Shown here in pieces: positions 9,142 through 20,211 of a DNA stretch of 64,000 bases. The stretch is from Piezodorus guildinii (taxonomy: Eukaryota > Arthropoda > Insecta > Hemiptera > Pentatomidae). Numbering within the stretch: position 1 is the stretch's first letter; each line of letters starts with the position of its first letter. The position numbers and the translations under genes were made by a program. Below the pieces are notes generated by a model. That model did not search any database. It was given only the letters and a program-made list of their open reading frames with translations, and had not been told where the DNA came from. The stretch is taken from contig CM041298.1 in the NCBI GenBank assembly GCA_023052935.1, positions 57,654,217 to 57,718,216 on the forward strand. Reading direction: 5' to 3'.

Positions 9142-11070
9142 TCTGGTTCTCGCGACACACGACTTTCACTTACCTCCATTGTTAAAATCGATTTAAGATT
9201 TTTAAAAACAAATATAGATACAAAAAAATGTTAAAGAATCAATTCCACTCAATTCCAATAGAAACGTATTTTATTAAATATTCTTTTACAATAATATCTA
9301 GGACAATCAGTTATTTTTAACGGCTTGTCATCTCTCTCAGTTAACTTTTACTCTTGTTTGTCTAAGACTATATTTCTTCTAAAATTCTTTGTTTTCCAAA
9401 TATATATTATATATCTATATTACTGGTTTTATATTATGTTCACAAATACAGCACTTGCATAAAAAGAAATGTTTGCTCGTAATTGTATATTTAATTTATT
9501 AATCTTATATATTTTTCCATTTTTTTATCAATACAAAAAAGATGATATGGCTGTTCATATAAAATCTATAAAATTGAAGGTACTTTAAAGGAAGTAAATT
9601 TAAAATATCGGTATTTAATTCTTGACAGGCTATTTCAATCAGAATGAGACCTAGATGATATTAAAGCCCATTAATATTTTAGCGAGTTTATTCAAAGTCT
9701 ACGACAATCAATTAATTTTATCGGCTTTTTATCATTCTCCATTAACTTTTACAACTTTATGTATTATATAATATTTTTTTAAAAATATTTAGCTTACCAA
9801 CGGAATATTATACATCAATATTACTGTTTTTATGCCCAAAAACGTCATATTAAAGCCCATTAAAGTTTACTTCCATACAGCGAGTACTTTCTACCTACGC
9901 TGATGACACTTGTGTGTTATCAGTCAATACTGATCCAACTATTGCCTCTTAAACTCTCCAATCCCACATCAGAGACCTTGAAGTGTGGTGTCAGAACTGG
10001 AGAATTAAAATAAATGCCAACAAATCCAACCAAATTACCTTTACCCTTCGTCGTAAACCTATGACATCCTGCCCTACTGTTTCCTTCAATAATACTCCTC
10101 TTGTCCCGGTTGAACACATCCGATATCTAGGACTGCACCTTGACAAACGTCTCACTTGGAACCCTCATACAAGACTTAAACGACAAGAAACTGCTCGACG
10201 TTTTCGACTACTTCAACACTTACTAGACAAACGTTCTAATCTCCCACTTAACTACAAAAGACTCATCTACATGACTATCATAAGGCCGATATGGACTTAC
10301 GGAGTAGAGCTTTGGGGCTCTACTAAACCATCGAATTCTTCCCGTATCCAATCCCTACAATCCAAAATCCTTCGTAAAATCCTCAATGCTCCTTACTTTG
10401 TCACGAATACACTAATCCATAAAGATCTTAATGTTCCGTATGTTGCTGATTTGGCCCGATCTAGATACCATTCCTTTCATGGCAAACTCCATTCCCACCC
10501 TAATCCTCTAGTTTCAAACCTTTCTTCCTCTTCGATTCCTGACAATCCTCCAAGGCGTCTGAAAAGGAGATGGCCCCGAGACCTTCTAGTTTAAATCATT
10601 TTTAGAGTGCTTCCATTGGGAAGCTTCTCTACATGTGTTTCATGCCTTTATATATTTCATCTAATTTACTAGTTGTATTCCTGTATACAGTTGTAAATTC
10701 CAATAAATAATAAAAAAAAAAAAATCAAATCATTTGAGGGATTTTTGAGAAAATCGTTAAAAGATGCAAAATGCATGGTATAAAGTGGCTCTTCTGGTTG
10801 GCTGATTTTTATGAAAATGTTGTTGTAACATCTCAGGCGTATAGTTGTGTTAAATATGAAATTTCAGTTTCATAGGACTTTTAGTTTTAGCCCTGGACTT
10901 AACACACATAGACACACAGACCTTTTTGCGGGACTTGATCATTTGGACTTAAGGGACCCTAAAACGTGTATTTTCGTTGAAAACTGGAATTCGAAAACTT
11001 TCACGATCGCAATACTTTCACTTACTATATATCCCATATATAGGTATGTGAAAGTTAAAAAACGACATTT
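9142..11070 (-). repeat. Element A copy 3, internally duplicated and split by a Jockey LINE
   Basis: Starts at TCTGGTTCTCGCGACACACG and proceeds in reverse orientation. The segment around CTACGACAATCA..TTATCGGCT occurs twice (near 9300 and 9705), so part of the element is duplicated or two copies are fused. A Jockey LINE interrupts it at 9896-10724. Element A resumes with GAGAAAATCGTTAAAAG and ends near CCATATATAGGTATGTGAAAGTT. The frame 10847-11083 lies wholly inside the repeat. Confidence 0.8.
9896..10724 (+). mobile_element. Jockey-clade LINE, 5'-truncated 3' end
   Basis: The insert starts inside the reverse-transcriptase gene just before a YADDT catalytic motif (near 9900). It then encodes WCQNWRIKINANKSNQITFT, 'RYLGLHLDKRLTW' (thumb region), 'WTYGVELWGS' and the C-terminal 'NPPRRLKRRWPRDLL'. 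All are shared with the intact Jockey ORF2 at 29708-32386. A stop at about 9950 breaks the frame, leaving 9983-10594 open. A short 3' UTR with AATAAATAAT and a poly(A) (10711-10724) follows. It is inserted in element A copy 3. Confidence 0.9.
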
Positions 11071-11475
11071 AATTGTTTTCTGATATGCCAAGTTTCATCA
11101 AAACGTTTAGAGCTGTTTTCGAAAAATGATAAATGTGTAAATCGATAGTGTAACTTATGACATCCGGTAAGTAAATCTTACTCATTTAATTAAAACAATC
11201 CAAGCCTATCATAAATTTATCTTTTAAAAAAAGACCTGAAACTTATACACTGTTCACTATCCGTCCCCTACGTGATAGGTGGTAAAAAGCTCTGGACTTT
11301 TTGAGCGTCCTAGTTTTTAAGGTATAGTAAAGAAAAAATAACACTAAACTTTTTTAAAATTATTTTCAGTTATTTCAAGTTATCGCATATATTGTAATAT
11401 TAAAATTAAAAGTAATTGAATATTTCTAAAAAAAATATTCTTTGTACCAATAAGTGGTTACGTAAATATTATTTG
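11071..11475. other. Unassigned AT-rich region
   Basis: Nothing recognisable beyond low-complexity A/T sequence between element A copy 3 and the mariner element. Confidence 0.4.
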
Positions 11476-11477
11476 TA

Positions 11478-12686
11478 TTGAGTTGTCCGAAAAGATCGTA
11501 GAGATTTTTAAAATATAATTTACCTTTTATTTTTTATACTAAAAATGAATCCCAAAGCTAGTGATTATTTATATGCCTTTAATCATCATAAAATAAACTA
11601 TGTTTACACACTGAATTCGTCTTTGTTAAGGCTCAGTAGTGTAGCTTATTGCAAACCAACACGAGTGACGATTCAGTTCATTTTCGCTCTTATTTATAAT
11701 GCTCTTATTTAAAAAAAAAAAAAGGTAAAAACGCAGCCCAAACTGCAAAAAAAATCGTGCCGTGAATGGAAGCGATTAAATTGCTGATAGCACTGTTCAG
11801 AAGTGGTTTTCGTGGTTTAGATCAGATTTCAATTTTTTCCGGGCTGGCCGGAGTTCAACTCTTGACATCGAGGATATTATGAAGGTCATCGCAAACAATC
11901 CACGAACTACTATCCATGAGATAGCTGCGGAGGTAAGATCCTGCAAATTGACCGTATTTGATCATCTAAAGAAGGCCGGGTACGTCTGTCGTTACGACGT
12001 TTGGGCTCCCTATGAGTTCAGTGGAAGGAACCTTAATGAAAGGATTTCATGTTGTGATTTACATCAACTCTACATCAACACAAGCCGAAAAAAATCTTGG
12101 GAGTTACCTGGAACGACGCCGCTCGCAACACCATTAGCCGGTTTGCACCCAAGAAAGGTGATGCTCAGTATTTAGTGAGATTGGAAGGGACCCATACATT
12201 TTGAGCTCCTTCCACAAAACCAAACTATAAATACGGACTTTTACTGCGCCCTGTTAGATCGATTGAAGGCAAGGAATTGAAACAACGGACAGAGCTAGCT
12301 AATCGGAAAAGAGTGCTATTCCACATAGACCCCATGTGTTTTCAAGGACTTGGCAAAAGTTATTAAGCTTCAGATGGGAGGTTTTACCTCACCCGCCGTA
12401 CTCTCCTGACATTGCTCATTCTGATTTCCGTCTTTTCCGCTCCCTCGAAAATTTTCTACAAGGGAAATCCTACTCTTCAGAAGATGACGTCAAAACGGAC
12501 CTTTTATTGATCTTCAGGAGTAAGGACTGTGATTGTTGGAAAAAGAGATAATAGACCTTCCAAGCCGTTGGGAAAGGGTAATTGATAACGGTGGTAACTA
12601 TTTTGTAGATTAAATAAATAAATTTCAAGCTGTTCATCAATTTTAATTTTTGTCCAGATTATCTACGAACTTTCCGGACAACCCAA
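11478..12686 (+). mobile_element. mariner element, both TIRs present, transposase broken
   Basis: A 1209-bp element bounded by TA dinucleotides (11476-11477, 12687-12688). The left terminus TTGAGTTGTCCGAAAAGATC and the reverse complement of the right terminus, TTGGGTTGTCCGGAAAGTTC, match over about 28 bases with a few changes. Length and TA target are those of the mariner family. Broken coding pieces lie on the plus strand between about 11730 and 12600: a helix-turn-helix-like 'NAAQTAKKI', 'NNPRTTIHEIAAEV', 'YDVWAPYEF..RNLNERIS' and HPPYSPDIAHSDFRLF, which holds the third catalytic Asp of the DD34D set. Several frameshifts and a stop near 11760 make it non-autonomous. Confidence 0.9.
11730..12600 (+). 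pseudogene. mariner transposase pseudogene
   Basis: The enzyme would bind the terminal inverted repeats in the nucleus and carry out cut-and-paste transposition into TA. Frames 11879-12175 and 12336-12551 hold the two best pieces and lie in different registers. The WVPHEL-type motif appears as 'WAPYEF'. The PPYSPD motif is intact in the second piece. The stretch between them, expected to hold the second catalytic Asp and the HDNARPH motif, reads only in broken form near 12300-12340. This is not a working gene. Confidence 0.85.
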
Positions 12687-12688
12687 TA

Positions 12689-13240
12689 CTTAATTTACGG
12701 TTTCTCTACTTACACCAAAAAATGCACTAAATATCATGTTCTGTATTTTGATCGAATTCGTATAAGCTTTTTAATTCCTTTCGTAATCCAGAAAAACATT
12801 AATTAATTCAGATTTTAAAAAGTTGAATTCACATGGAGAGATATGGTTTATCACCAAGTCTGACATGGAACTGAAGAAAAAGTGTGAGAATCTCTTCTTC
12901 TATGGGACCTAATATATGGTTGTGAAACCTTGGGATTAAACAAAAACACCTTACATAAACTCTGACCAACAGAACGTTCTATTAGATTTTTTATCATTAG
13001 ATTTCGTGAAGTAAAATAGCTTTTCGAAATTTTATTTTATTATTATTCTTTTTACGTGCTGGGGTAATTTTCTCAGGATATTTCAACCCTTCATTATTTA
13101 TATTTTTGATTGAATATTTTTTTTTTTTTTTTTACATTTTTATAATCCTAATTTTGGTTTTTCATAAGTCTATACCTCAATGTAAACAATGTTATACACG
13201 TAGGCCGGTAAATGGTTTATTATGAAAGGCCGAACAATTA
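12689..13240. other. Unassigned AT-rich region
   Basis: No gene or repeat recognised. A poly(T) run lies at about 13119-13133. The right end abuts the large inverted repeat. Confidence 0.4.
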
Positions 13241-15650
13241 AAAGGGCCTAGCCGTATAAGCATGTGAAATCTGCCCCCGCGTGTATTAGAACCAAATTTA
13301 TACCATTGACTCACATCTATGAGAAACAACCTTACGCAAATTTTTAGCCCCTTAATCCTTCCACAAAAATGCTGGTCAAAAAAATTTTTTGAATTTTTCA
13401 AAAAAATATTTTCTGGTTATGATGGTTTGGTACACCTCCGATCTTTCGCTACTTTATTTCATTGGAGAGTCCTACATAACATATATTTTTTTCAATTTTA
13501 TCGCAAGTGTACCCCATAGTGAAAAATAAAAAAAACTATATTTTCTCCTGAGTGGATCAACCGAATTTCACGAAAAAAATATATGTTAATGGTTTTCTAA
13601 AAGAGTTTCAAAAAACATTTTTTTTTTTTTTTTATTTCGAAAACGTGAGTCCAAATTTTTATTTTTAATTTTTAAAAATTATTTTGGATTGGTACACCAA
13701 CAATTTTTTGCTAATTTAAGTCATTGGATGGTCCTGTACAATATACATTTTTTTCGAGTTGATCTAAAATGTACCCAATAGTGAAAATAAAAAAAAAGCA
13801 GCCTTTTTTCAGCTCTCTGAGTAGTAGCTGGTCACGCATGAAGAATCGGGTCAGAGCTGTAGGATCATAATGTCATTAGATATTACTTACACACTATGCA
13901 AATACATACTATTTATTATACCTATCATAGTAAATATCTTAAATTGGATGGAATTTATTTATTTTTCTTATTTATTTTATTTTTTTTTACTTTGATAACT
14001 ACTACATAGAATATTTAACTACTATATGCAATATTTATATAAAACATAACTACAAAGATTTTTTTAATATATATTGTTTTCATATTATTATATGGTAATC
14101 TAAAGCTATGATGTCAGACTTGCATGGAATTTTCGAGAAAAAAACCACCATCTTCGTTAACGAGTGGAACTATTCCCTTTTTTACGAACATTAAAAATTA
14201 TTTATTCTTTAAATATTGCCTATCTATCTAAATATCCTGAAGTAGCAAAATATACAGGTATTTTTATTTATTAATTGAACGATCATTCTATACATCATAA
14301 TAGTTTTATAGACTAACATTTTAACTGGTTTAACAGTTTTATCTTAATGATATAAAAAATATATATAAAAAAGTTTTCGTAGTTACTTATTTAAATTCTT
14401 ATTCTTAATTCTTATATAAATAGAGCATATAAGTGTTATGTTGTTATAAAAAAAAAATTAAAAAAAAAAAAAAATCCAATTTCTAATAATATAAATAACA
14501 GTATTTTTCGCTACTTCAGGATATTTACATAGACAGTTGATATTGAAAGAATAAATAATTTTTAATATTCTTGAAAAACGGAATGGTTCATCTGGGAGAC
14601 GAATATAGTAACATTTTCTCGTACATTTCATGCTGTCAAGTCTGTCATTAAAACTTTTTTGATTAACATATAATAATATGAAAAAATATATATTAAATAA
14701 AATTTTGTAATTATGTTTTATATAAATATAGCATATAGTGCTATGTAATAGTTATCCAAGTCAAAAAACAATATATTCCATCCAATATAAGATATTTACA
14801 ATGATAGATATAATAAATAGTATGTATTCGCATAGTGTGTAAGTAATATCTATTGATAGTAGTAGTAATAGTAGTGATAGTAATACCTACAGATCTATCC
14901 CTATTCTTCATGCGTGACCAGCTACTCCTCAGAGAGCTGAAAAAAGGCTGCTTTTTTTTTATTTTCACTATTGGGTACATTTTAGATCAACTCGAAAAAA
15001 ATATATATTGTACAGGACCCTCCAATGACTTAAATTAGCAATAAATTGTTGGTGTACCAATCCAAAATAATTTTTAAAAATTAAAAATAAAAATTTGGAC
15101 TCACGTTTTCGAAATAAAAAAAAAAAAAAAAAATGTTTTTTGAAACTCTTTTAGAAAACCATTAACATATATTTTTTTCGTGAAATTCGGTTGATCCACT
15201 CAGGAGAAAATATCTTTTTTTTTATTTTTCACTATTGGGTACACTTGCGATAAAATTGAAAAAAATATATGTTATGTAGGACTCTCCAATGAAATAAAGT
15301 AGCGAAAGATCGGAGGTGTACCAAACCATCATAACCAGAAAATATTTTTTTGAAAAATTCAAAATTTTTTTTTGACCAGCATTTTCGTGGAAAAAAATTT
15401 AAAATAATATTTGTTGAAACCTATTTGTAAAATCTATAACATATATTTTTTTCGTGGAAATCGGTTGAGCTGTTCAGGAGAAAACAATTTTTTTTGTTTT
15501 TTCTTTCCCCCTCCATAACTTCCCTCCCGTTAGGATTAAGGGGCTAAAAATTTGCGTAAGGTTGTTTCTCATAGGTGTGACTCAATGGTATAAATTTGGT
15601 TCTAATACACGCGGGGGCAGATTTCACATGCTTATACGGCTAGGCCCTTT
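13241..15650. mobile_element. 2.4-kb long inverted repeat, foldback-type element
   Basis: The outer ends AAAGGGCCTAGCCGTATAAG (13241) and its complement (ending 15650) open two arms that pair over most of the 2410 bp. Landmarks pair across: GCCCCCGCGTGTATTAGA (left) with 15607-15620; 'AGCAGCCTTTTTTCAGCTCTC' near 13797 with 14930-14950; ACACACTATGC.AATACATAC near 13890 with 14820-14840; 'ATATCCTGAAGTAGC' near 14240 with 14510-14525. The arms meet near 14300-14470. The left arm lacks ~170 bases present on the right (about 15380-15540). No ORF with a domain lies inside. This fits a non-coding Foldback-like transposon; an inverted duplication of host DNA is the alternative. Confidence 0.85.
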
Positions 15651-16725
15651 GTATCCGAATCAAAACCTAAGCTGATAGCAATAGTGGAGACGATTAGTAA
15701 GAAAATTGCATTTAATGTTAAACGGTGTATTAAAAACTTTTATTACATCAAGTTTTTTTTCAAAATAAATGATTTCTTACATTATTGAGCTGAGAGATGA
15801 ACGAATAATCAGAGACCTTAGAGGAAAATACACCAATAAAAAAAGATTCAAGGCCAACATAATGAAAGTAGTAGAATTTACAAAAATGAGCATGTGACAA
15901 TATTGATCCAGTTAACCAACAAATTAAGTCCAAAGATGGATATAACTGGCGTCGATGTGAAGATATTTATAAAAAGATATTAGGCTTGAACTTGAATTTA
16001 TAGTAGATAGTACGCTCTACTACTCTGGAGTTCCCTACCTTCTCATATTCTCCATGCTTATTCTCTGCCATTATACAAGTCCCAACTGTTCCAAGACTTT
16101 CTGTCTTCTCAAACAGACTCTCAACAATGCTGGTATTGAAATTGAATATCAGAATAAAAGAAAATTTATTATTTATTTGTTCATAACATTTACCTATCAG
16201 AAGTTATTTATTTATTTTACTCTTTTGTTTTATTCTATCCATTTTTCCATATCTTTTTCTTCATGTATCGTTGTAAATAAGATTAATTATGATCCTTCGG
16301 TCTTTTGACTAGCACAATGTATATCTTAACTGTATATGTCAGTTGTTCTTAAGGTCCCCTGTCCCAGAATACTTACTATTTTATATTTTATTCTATTATG
16401 ATAGATGGTATAAAATGTATGGTGTAGTTGACGTCGATCCTTCAGGATTCATTAGGCTTCATAATTTTAATTTCTATATCTGCAGCAGGCAAAGCATGTA
16501 CGAGTGTATCTTCAGACATAGTGCAAAAGATCATGTATGATTGATACTCGATTCAAAGTTTTTGGCACTAAAATGTAAGTATTCATTTAAGTTGTTTTTT
16601 AGTATTTTATTGTAAACAAATATAGGTAAATGGATTGTAGATTGAATTTGTAGATACATTTCGCCTTTAAGGTTTATAAAAACTGAGCCGATAAAGTTTT
16701 GATATTGTTGTTATTTTGTGGATTA
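15651..16725. other. Unassigned region
   Basis: AT-rich. The frames at 16054-16308 and 16343-16540 show no recognised domain. No repeat match was found within the window. Confidence 0.35.
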
Positions 16726-17016
16726 GGGATCACTTGTAGCTGGGTGGCTAGCGTAACAGCCTCTTATGCCAAAGGTCACGGGTTCAAACTCGCAGGTGGT
16801 CCTAGGATTTTTTAATGGGAGTAAAAAATCCTTAGTTATGCCGTCCTTCGGAGGGGACGTTAAAAGGTGGTCCCGAGCCTGTGCGATGTCAGGTACTCGT
16901 TAAAGATTCCTATCCTAATAAAACCAGGATACGCAAAATTTAGGACTCCCACTGTAGCATCTTCCGATTAGCCATAATAGCATAAAGTGACGTTAAATAA
17001 ACAAACAAACAAACAA
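16726..17016 (+). repeat. SINE-1, full length
   Basis: Nearly identical to 7056-7339 from GGGATCACTTGTAGCTGGG to GTGACGTTAAATAAAC, with an (AAAC)n tail. Box A and box B are intact. Imperfect flanking repeats ATTTTGTGGATTA (just before 16726) and ATTTTGTAGGTTA (from about 17017) look like a target-site duplication with one indel. Confidence 0.9.
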
Positions 17017-17126
17017 ATTTTGTAGGTTATATTTATTTTAAACACATGTCATGAAAGACCCAGGTGAATAGGCCTTGAGAGAGCTGGCTCTTTCATAGCC
17101 TTGCATTTACTAAATATACAATTTTT

Positions 17127-17252
17127 ACTTTCACTTACTATATATAGTAAGGGGAAGTATTGCGATCGTGAAAATTTTCGAATTCCAGTTTTCAACGGAA
17201 TTACACGTTTTAGGGTCCCCTGAGTCAAAATAACCAAGTCCCGCAAAAAGGT

Positions 17253-17292
<40 letters not shown>

Positions 17293-18032
17293 TAACTCCC
17301 GGGCGGAAATGGTTAGTCCTATGAAACTGAAATTTCATATTTAAGACAAATATACGCCCGAGACGAGACAAAACCTTTTTACATCAAAATGAGCTTACCA
17401 GAAGAGGCACTTTATACCATGCATTCGATTTTCTTTTCACAAAAACGGTTCAGACGATTTTGATTAAACTCGCTATATTGATGTAAAATGTAATGGGCTT
17501 TAATATCATGTAGGTTTTATTCTGATTAAAATGGTCTGACAGGGCTTAAATGTAGATATTTTAAATTTTCTTCCTCTAAAGTACCTTTAATTTTGTAGAT
17601 TAAATAAAAATAACTATATTATCTTGTTAACGCTGATAAAAAACAGGTAAATATATAAATTGAATAAATTCGATACCCAACTAAAGGAGAAAACAGAAAA
17701 AATATTTTTTTAATGCAATTTTTCGTTTTTGAACTTAAGAGCAGTAATATACATGCATGATATACCGTTGGAAAGCTAAAGATTTTAGAAAAAATATCAT
17801 CTCATACACAAGCTTTTAAAAGTTAATAGAGAGTGATGAAATGAACATAAACTAACTGATTATTTTAGATAATAATTTAATAGATTTTTAAGAAAATACA
17901 TGTTTCTACATAAATTCAATTTAATTAATTCCTTAATAGTTTCACGTATTTTTATCTCTAACTGTTTTTGAAAATTCTTTCATTGATTTTAAAACTGGAG
18001 CTAAGTGAAAGTAGTGTGTTGCCCGCACCAGA
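17127..18032 (+). repeat. Element A copy 4, full length
   Basis: The best uninterrupted reference copy, about 906 bp. The left end ACTTTCACTTACTATATA pairs with TATAGTAAGGGGAAGT to form a terminal hairpin. A 40-base (GT)n tract lies at about 17250-17291. The right end CTAAGTGAAAGTAGTG is followed by GCCCGCACCAGA. Both sides are T-runs. Stop codons in all frames of the body exclude a long protein. Confidence 0.9.
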
Positions 18033-18034
18033 TT

Positions 18035-18262
18035 TTTTCATATATTATTAAATTATTTGCTTCAGATATTGCATTATGGAAAAGCCTAGTCCAAAAAACA
18101 AAACGAACAATTCCTGAAAAATCGGTAATTGAAGAAGCAGTCAATGAAGTTCTAGAAAAGGGTCAGTCCATAAACAAAACTGCACTCGTCTTAAATATAT
18201 CAAGGGCCTATTTAGCTAAAATAGTTAAAGAAGCAAAGGCTACTTGTGAATTACCTTACTAG
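18035..18262 (+). pseudogene. pogo-like transposase N-terminal fragment (psq-type HTH)
   Basis: The open frame reads '...RTIPEKSVIEEAVNEVLEKG' and then 'QSINKTALVLNISRAYLAKIV'. This is the arrangement of the psq/CENP-B-like helix-turn-helix at the N-terminus of insect pogo and Tigger-like transposases, about 45 residues. A plausible ATG at 18076 (MEKPSPKNKT) is one base out of frame with the helix-turn-helix, so a frameshift separates start and domain. It could instead be an exon of a domesticated psq-domain gene, since a TTTGCTTCAG acceptor-like site precedes it. Confidence 0.45.
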
Positions 18263-18830
18263 CTCTTTCATACCACTTCTTCCCTTATTATGCTCATGAT
18301 TTCATTGTTGAGTACAAGATTTTGTCCTGTATCAACTATAACTTTGTTGAATAATGTTGCAATTGTTTACTCAGAGACTAGCTATTGTAGACTCCAGAGT
18401 GGCACTAATGGCAGTTGGAGAGCGGTGAGCAGTAAGGTCCCCCTTAATGATCCTCAGCTCGCTTACGGTTGGAGCTCCGATCGTAAACCTACCCCAGCGT
18501 CAGCTGCCTTACAGATACTGCCTCGTAAATTTCGTAAACAGCTGCTGCGGATAATATGATTGAAGGGGGATGTCAGAAGCCTACAATCCGCTGGCTTTAC
18601 GGCTCTCGCGTCGACTTAACAGCCCGTCGGCTTCCGGTCTTTGATAGTGTGCATTAGGGGTTGAGTGTACAGGGTAGTTCACTATGGGCATCCCTTCGGC
18701 TTGAACTTGTCAATAAATTAGAGGGACAGATCTAAAAAGAGGGAAATCAGTACATGGTCAACTCTCGTGTTAAGCATATAAGGGAAGCCCGGGCAAAGCG
18801 GATATGTTAAGGGGAACTGTAAAAAAAAAA
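18263..18830. other. GC-richer unassigned block, possible pogo-like terminus at right edge
   Basis: 18400-18820 is clearly richer in G and C than the rest of the window (CCTACCCCAGCGTCAGCTG, GCTCTCGCGTCGACTTAAC). It has no domain in any frame. The last bases, read on the minus strand, begin CAGTTCCCCTTAACATATCC next to TA and contain CCGCTTTGCCCGGG. Because the same core recurs at 18970 and 19311, this may be a transposon terminus. Confidence 0.35.
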
Positions 18831-18959
18831 CATAGCAATAAGCTACTTAGGAACATTCTTTTATTATCTTCAATTGAACAATTAATTACCTTTGGTTACA
18901 TATAATCACAATTTCTTAACTCTTAATTTTTATATCAATAATAAACTAATAACAAAATC

Positions 18960-19000
18960 GTGTCGATTAACCGCTTTGCCCGACATACACGGGCAAAACG
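18960..19000. repeat. CCGCTTTGCCCG palindrome-like motif
   Basis: CCGCTTTGCCCG, eight bases, then GGGCAAAACG: an imperfect inverted repeat. The core CCGCTTTGCC or its complement also occurs at about 18793-18803 and 19310-19320, all within 530 bp around the pogo-like fragments. Confidence 0.6.
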
Positions 19001-19014
19001 AATACATTTTTTTT

Positions 19015-19280
19015 AATCGTCAAAGTTATCGCAGAAGTAACTTCCTCATCCTCCATACTATGTACTTGATTCGGGTGCCCACTGTTCACATTGAGAACAT
19101 TAGATCCAATCTTCTACAGGTGGGTTTGTGTATTTCTCAGTGTATACTAAGCATGAATGATCTCCCATTCTATTTTATTTAATTTTCAGTGTCTGGGCTA
19201 CCTTCCTCTTTACTTTTCCTGAAGTTGATTTTGGTGTTTTTGCTCCAGCTAACTTGGATATCTTAGTTTTCTCAACAAAT
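19015..19280 (-). pseudogene. pogo-like transposase C-terminal fragment (zinc-finger tail)
   Basis: The minus strand encodes a basic stretch (KRKVAQTLKIK) and, after a stop and small frame changes, 'CLVYTEKYTNPPVEDWI', 'CSQCEQWAPES' and 'YFCDNFDD'. The spacing (C..C, W-I-x-C-x-x-C-x-x-W-A, then F-x-C-D) is that of the PHD-like finger ending many insect pogo/Tigger/jerky-type transposases. Several Cys are lost and stops are present. It is in opposite orientation to the helix-turn-helix fragment at 18035-18262, so it belongs to a second copy or a rearranged element. Confidence 0.5.
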
Positions 19281-19553
19281 AAACTCAAATAACAGCTACA
19301 GTATTGGCAAAGCGGACAGGCTATCCGAAGAACTTTTTCCGAAGACATTAATTAAGCATACACAATTTTAAAGTGCTGGCTCCGTGTAATAATAAAATCT
19401 CAATTAATACTTCAAAACATACTTACCCCGTTAAACAAATGTTTTCCCTAAAAGTTTATCACAAAATTAAAAGAATACAGTACAAACCTGGTCAAAAATC
19501 GAAAGAAAAACACCTAAATTCGCATGTTCAGGTATTCTCTATGGCCGGAGCTG

Positions 19554-20181
19554 TATTTTGGGTTAAAAAAATAATTTTCTACTCATTTTCGGATTATCTA
19601 AAAACTAAAAGTTTCTGAAAACGCAAGATTTAGAGAAAATATCAGTTTTAAATTTGTTTTCATATTTTTCCAGCATTTTGAAAAATTCGAAAAAATTCCT
19701 CAGTGCAGAGGAGCATAAAAGACAATTTTTGACAAATTTCGGCGAGTGACACGTTTTAAAAAGGTTTTGAAATATATATATTTTGATTTTCTTTCATCTA
19801 ATAAAAATCAATTTTTCGTTTAAGAATCACGATCAAATAATTTTTCAACTCTTTGACTCATGGAAAAGGATTATTTTGCTCTTCATCTAACTCGAGTTTA
19901 AAAAACAAAACAACTTTTTTTCGATTTTATAATTTTTTTTAATAGTATTTCGAAATTAGTTATAATGCTTTTTTGAATGGTGTCACTCACCGGATTTTGT
20001 CAGAAAATGTCTTTTTATGCTCCTCTGTACTGAGTAATTTTTTCGAATTTTTCAAAGTGGTGGAAAAATATGAAAACAAATTTAAAACTGATATTTTTCC
20101 CAAAATCTTGCGTTTTAAGAAACTTTTAGTTTTTAGATAATCCGAAAATGAGTAGAAAATTATTTATTTAACCGAAAATAT
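19554..20181. mobile_element. 0.63-kb inverted repeat, small foldback-type element
   Basis: The left arm from TATTTTGGGTTAAAA (19555) and the right arm ending TTAACCGAAAATA (20181) pair for about 200 bases. They share AATTTTCTACTCATTTTCGG, AAACGCAAGATTT, TGTTTTCATATTTTTCCA and GAGGAGCATAAAA. Outside the core, GAGTGACACGTTTT/GGTGTCACTC extends the pairing. The middle (about 19760-19960) is A/T-rich and pairs weakly. No ORF. It does not share sequence with the 2.4-kb inverted repeat. Confidence 0.8.
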
Positions 20182-20211
20182 ATGTAATGTTAACTATATG
20201 AATTGAATTAC

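Noticed and set aside
8820..11070. Element A as a Helitron-type element (5' TC, 3' hairpin)
   Set aside because: The reverse-oriented copy does start with TC after A, but the hairpin is at the very end and no CTRR follows.
10847..11083. Small conserved protein 'NMKFQFHRT...ENWNSK' seen again at 62776-62970 and 46593
   Set aside because: It recurs only because element A recurs. The AC tract falls in the middle and copies carry different stops and lengths.
16054..16540. Two consecutive open frames as a gene
   Set aside because: No domain, AT-driven composition, different registers, no splice logic.
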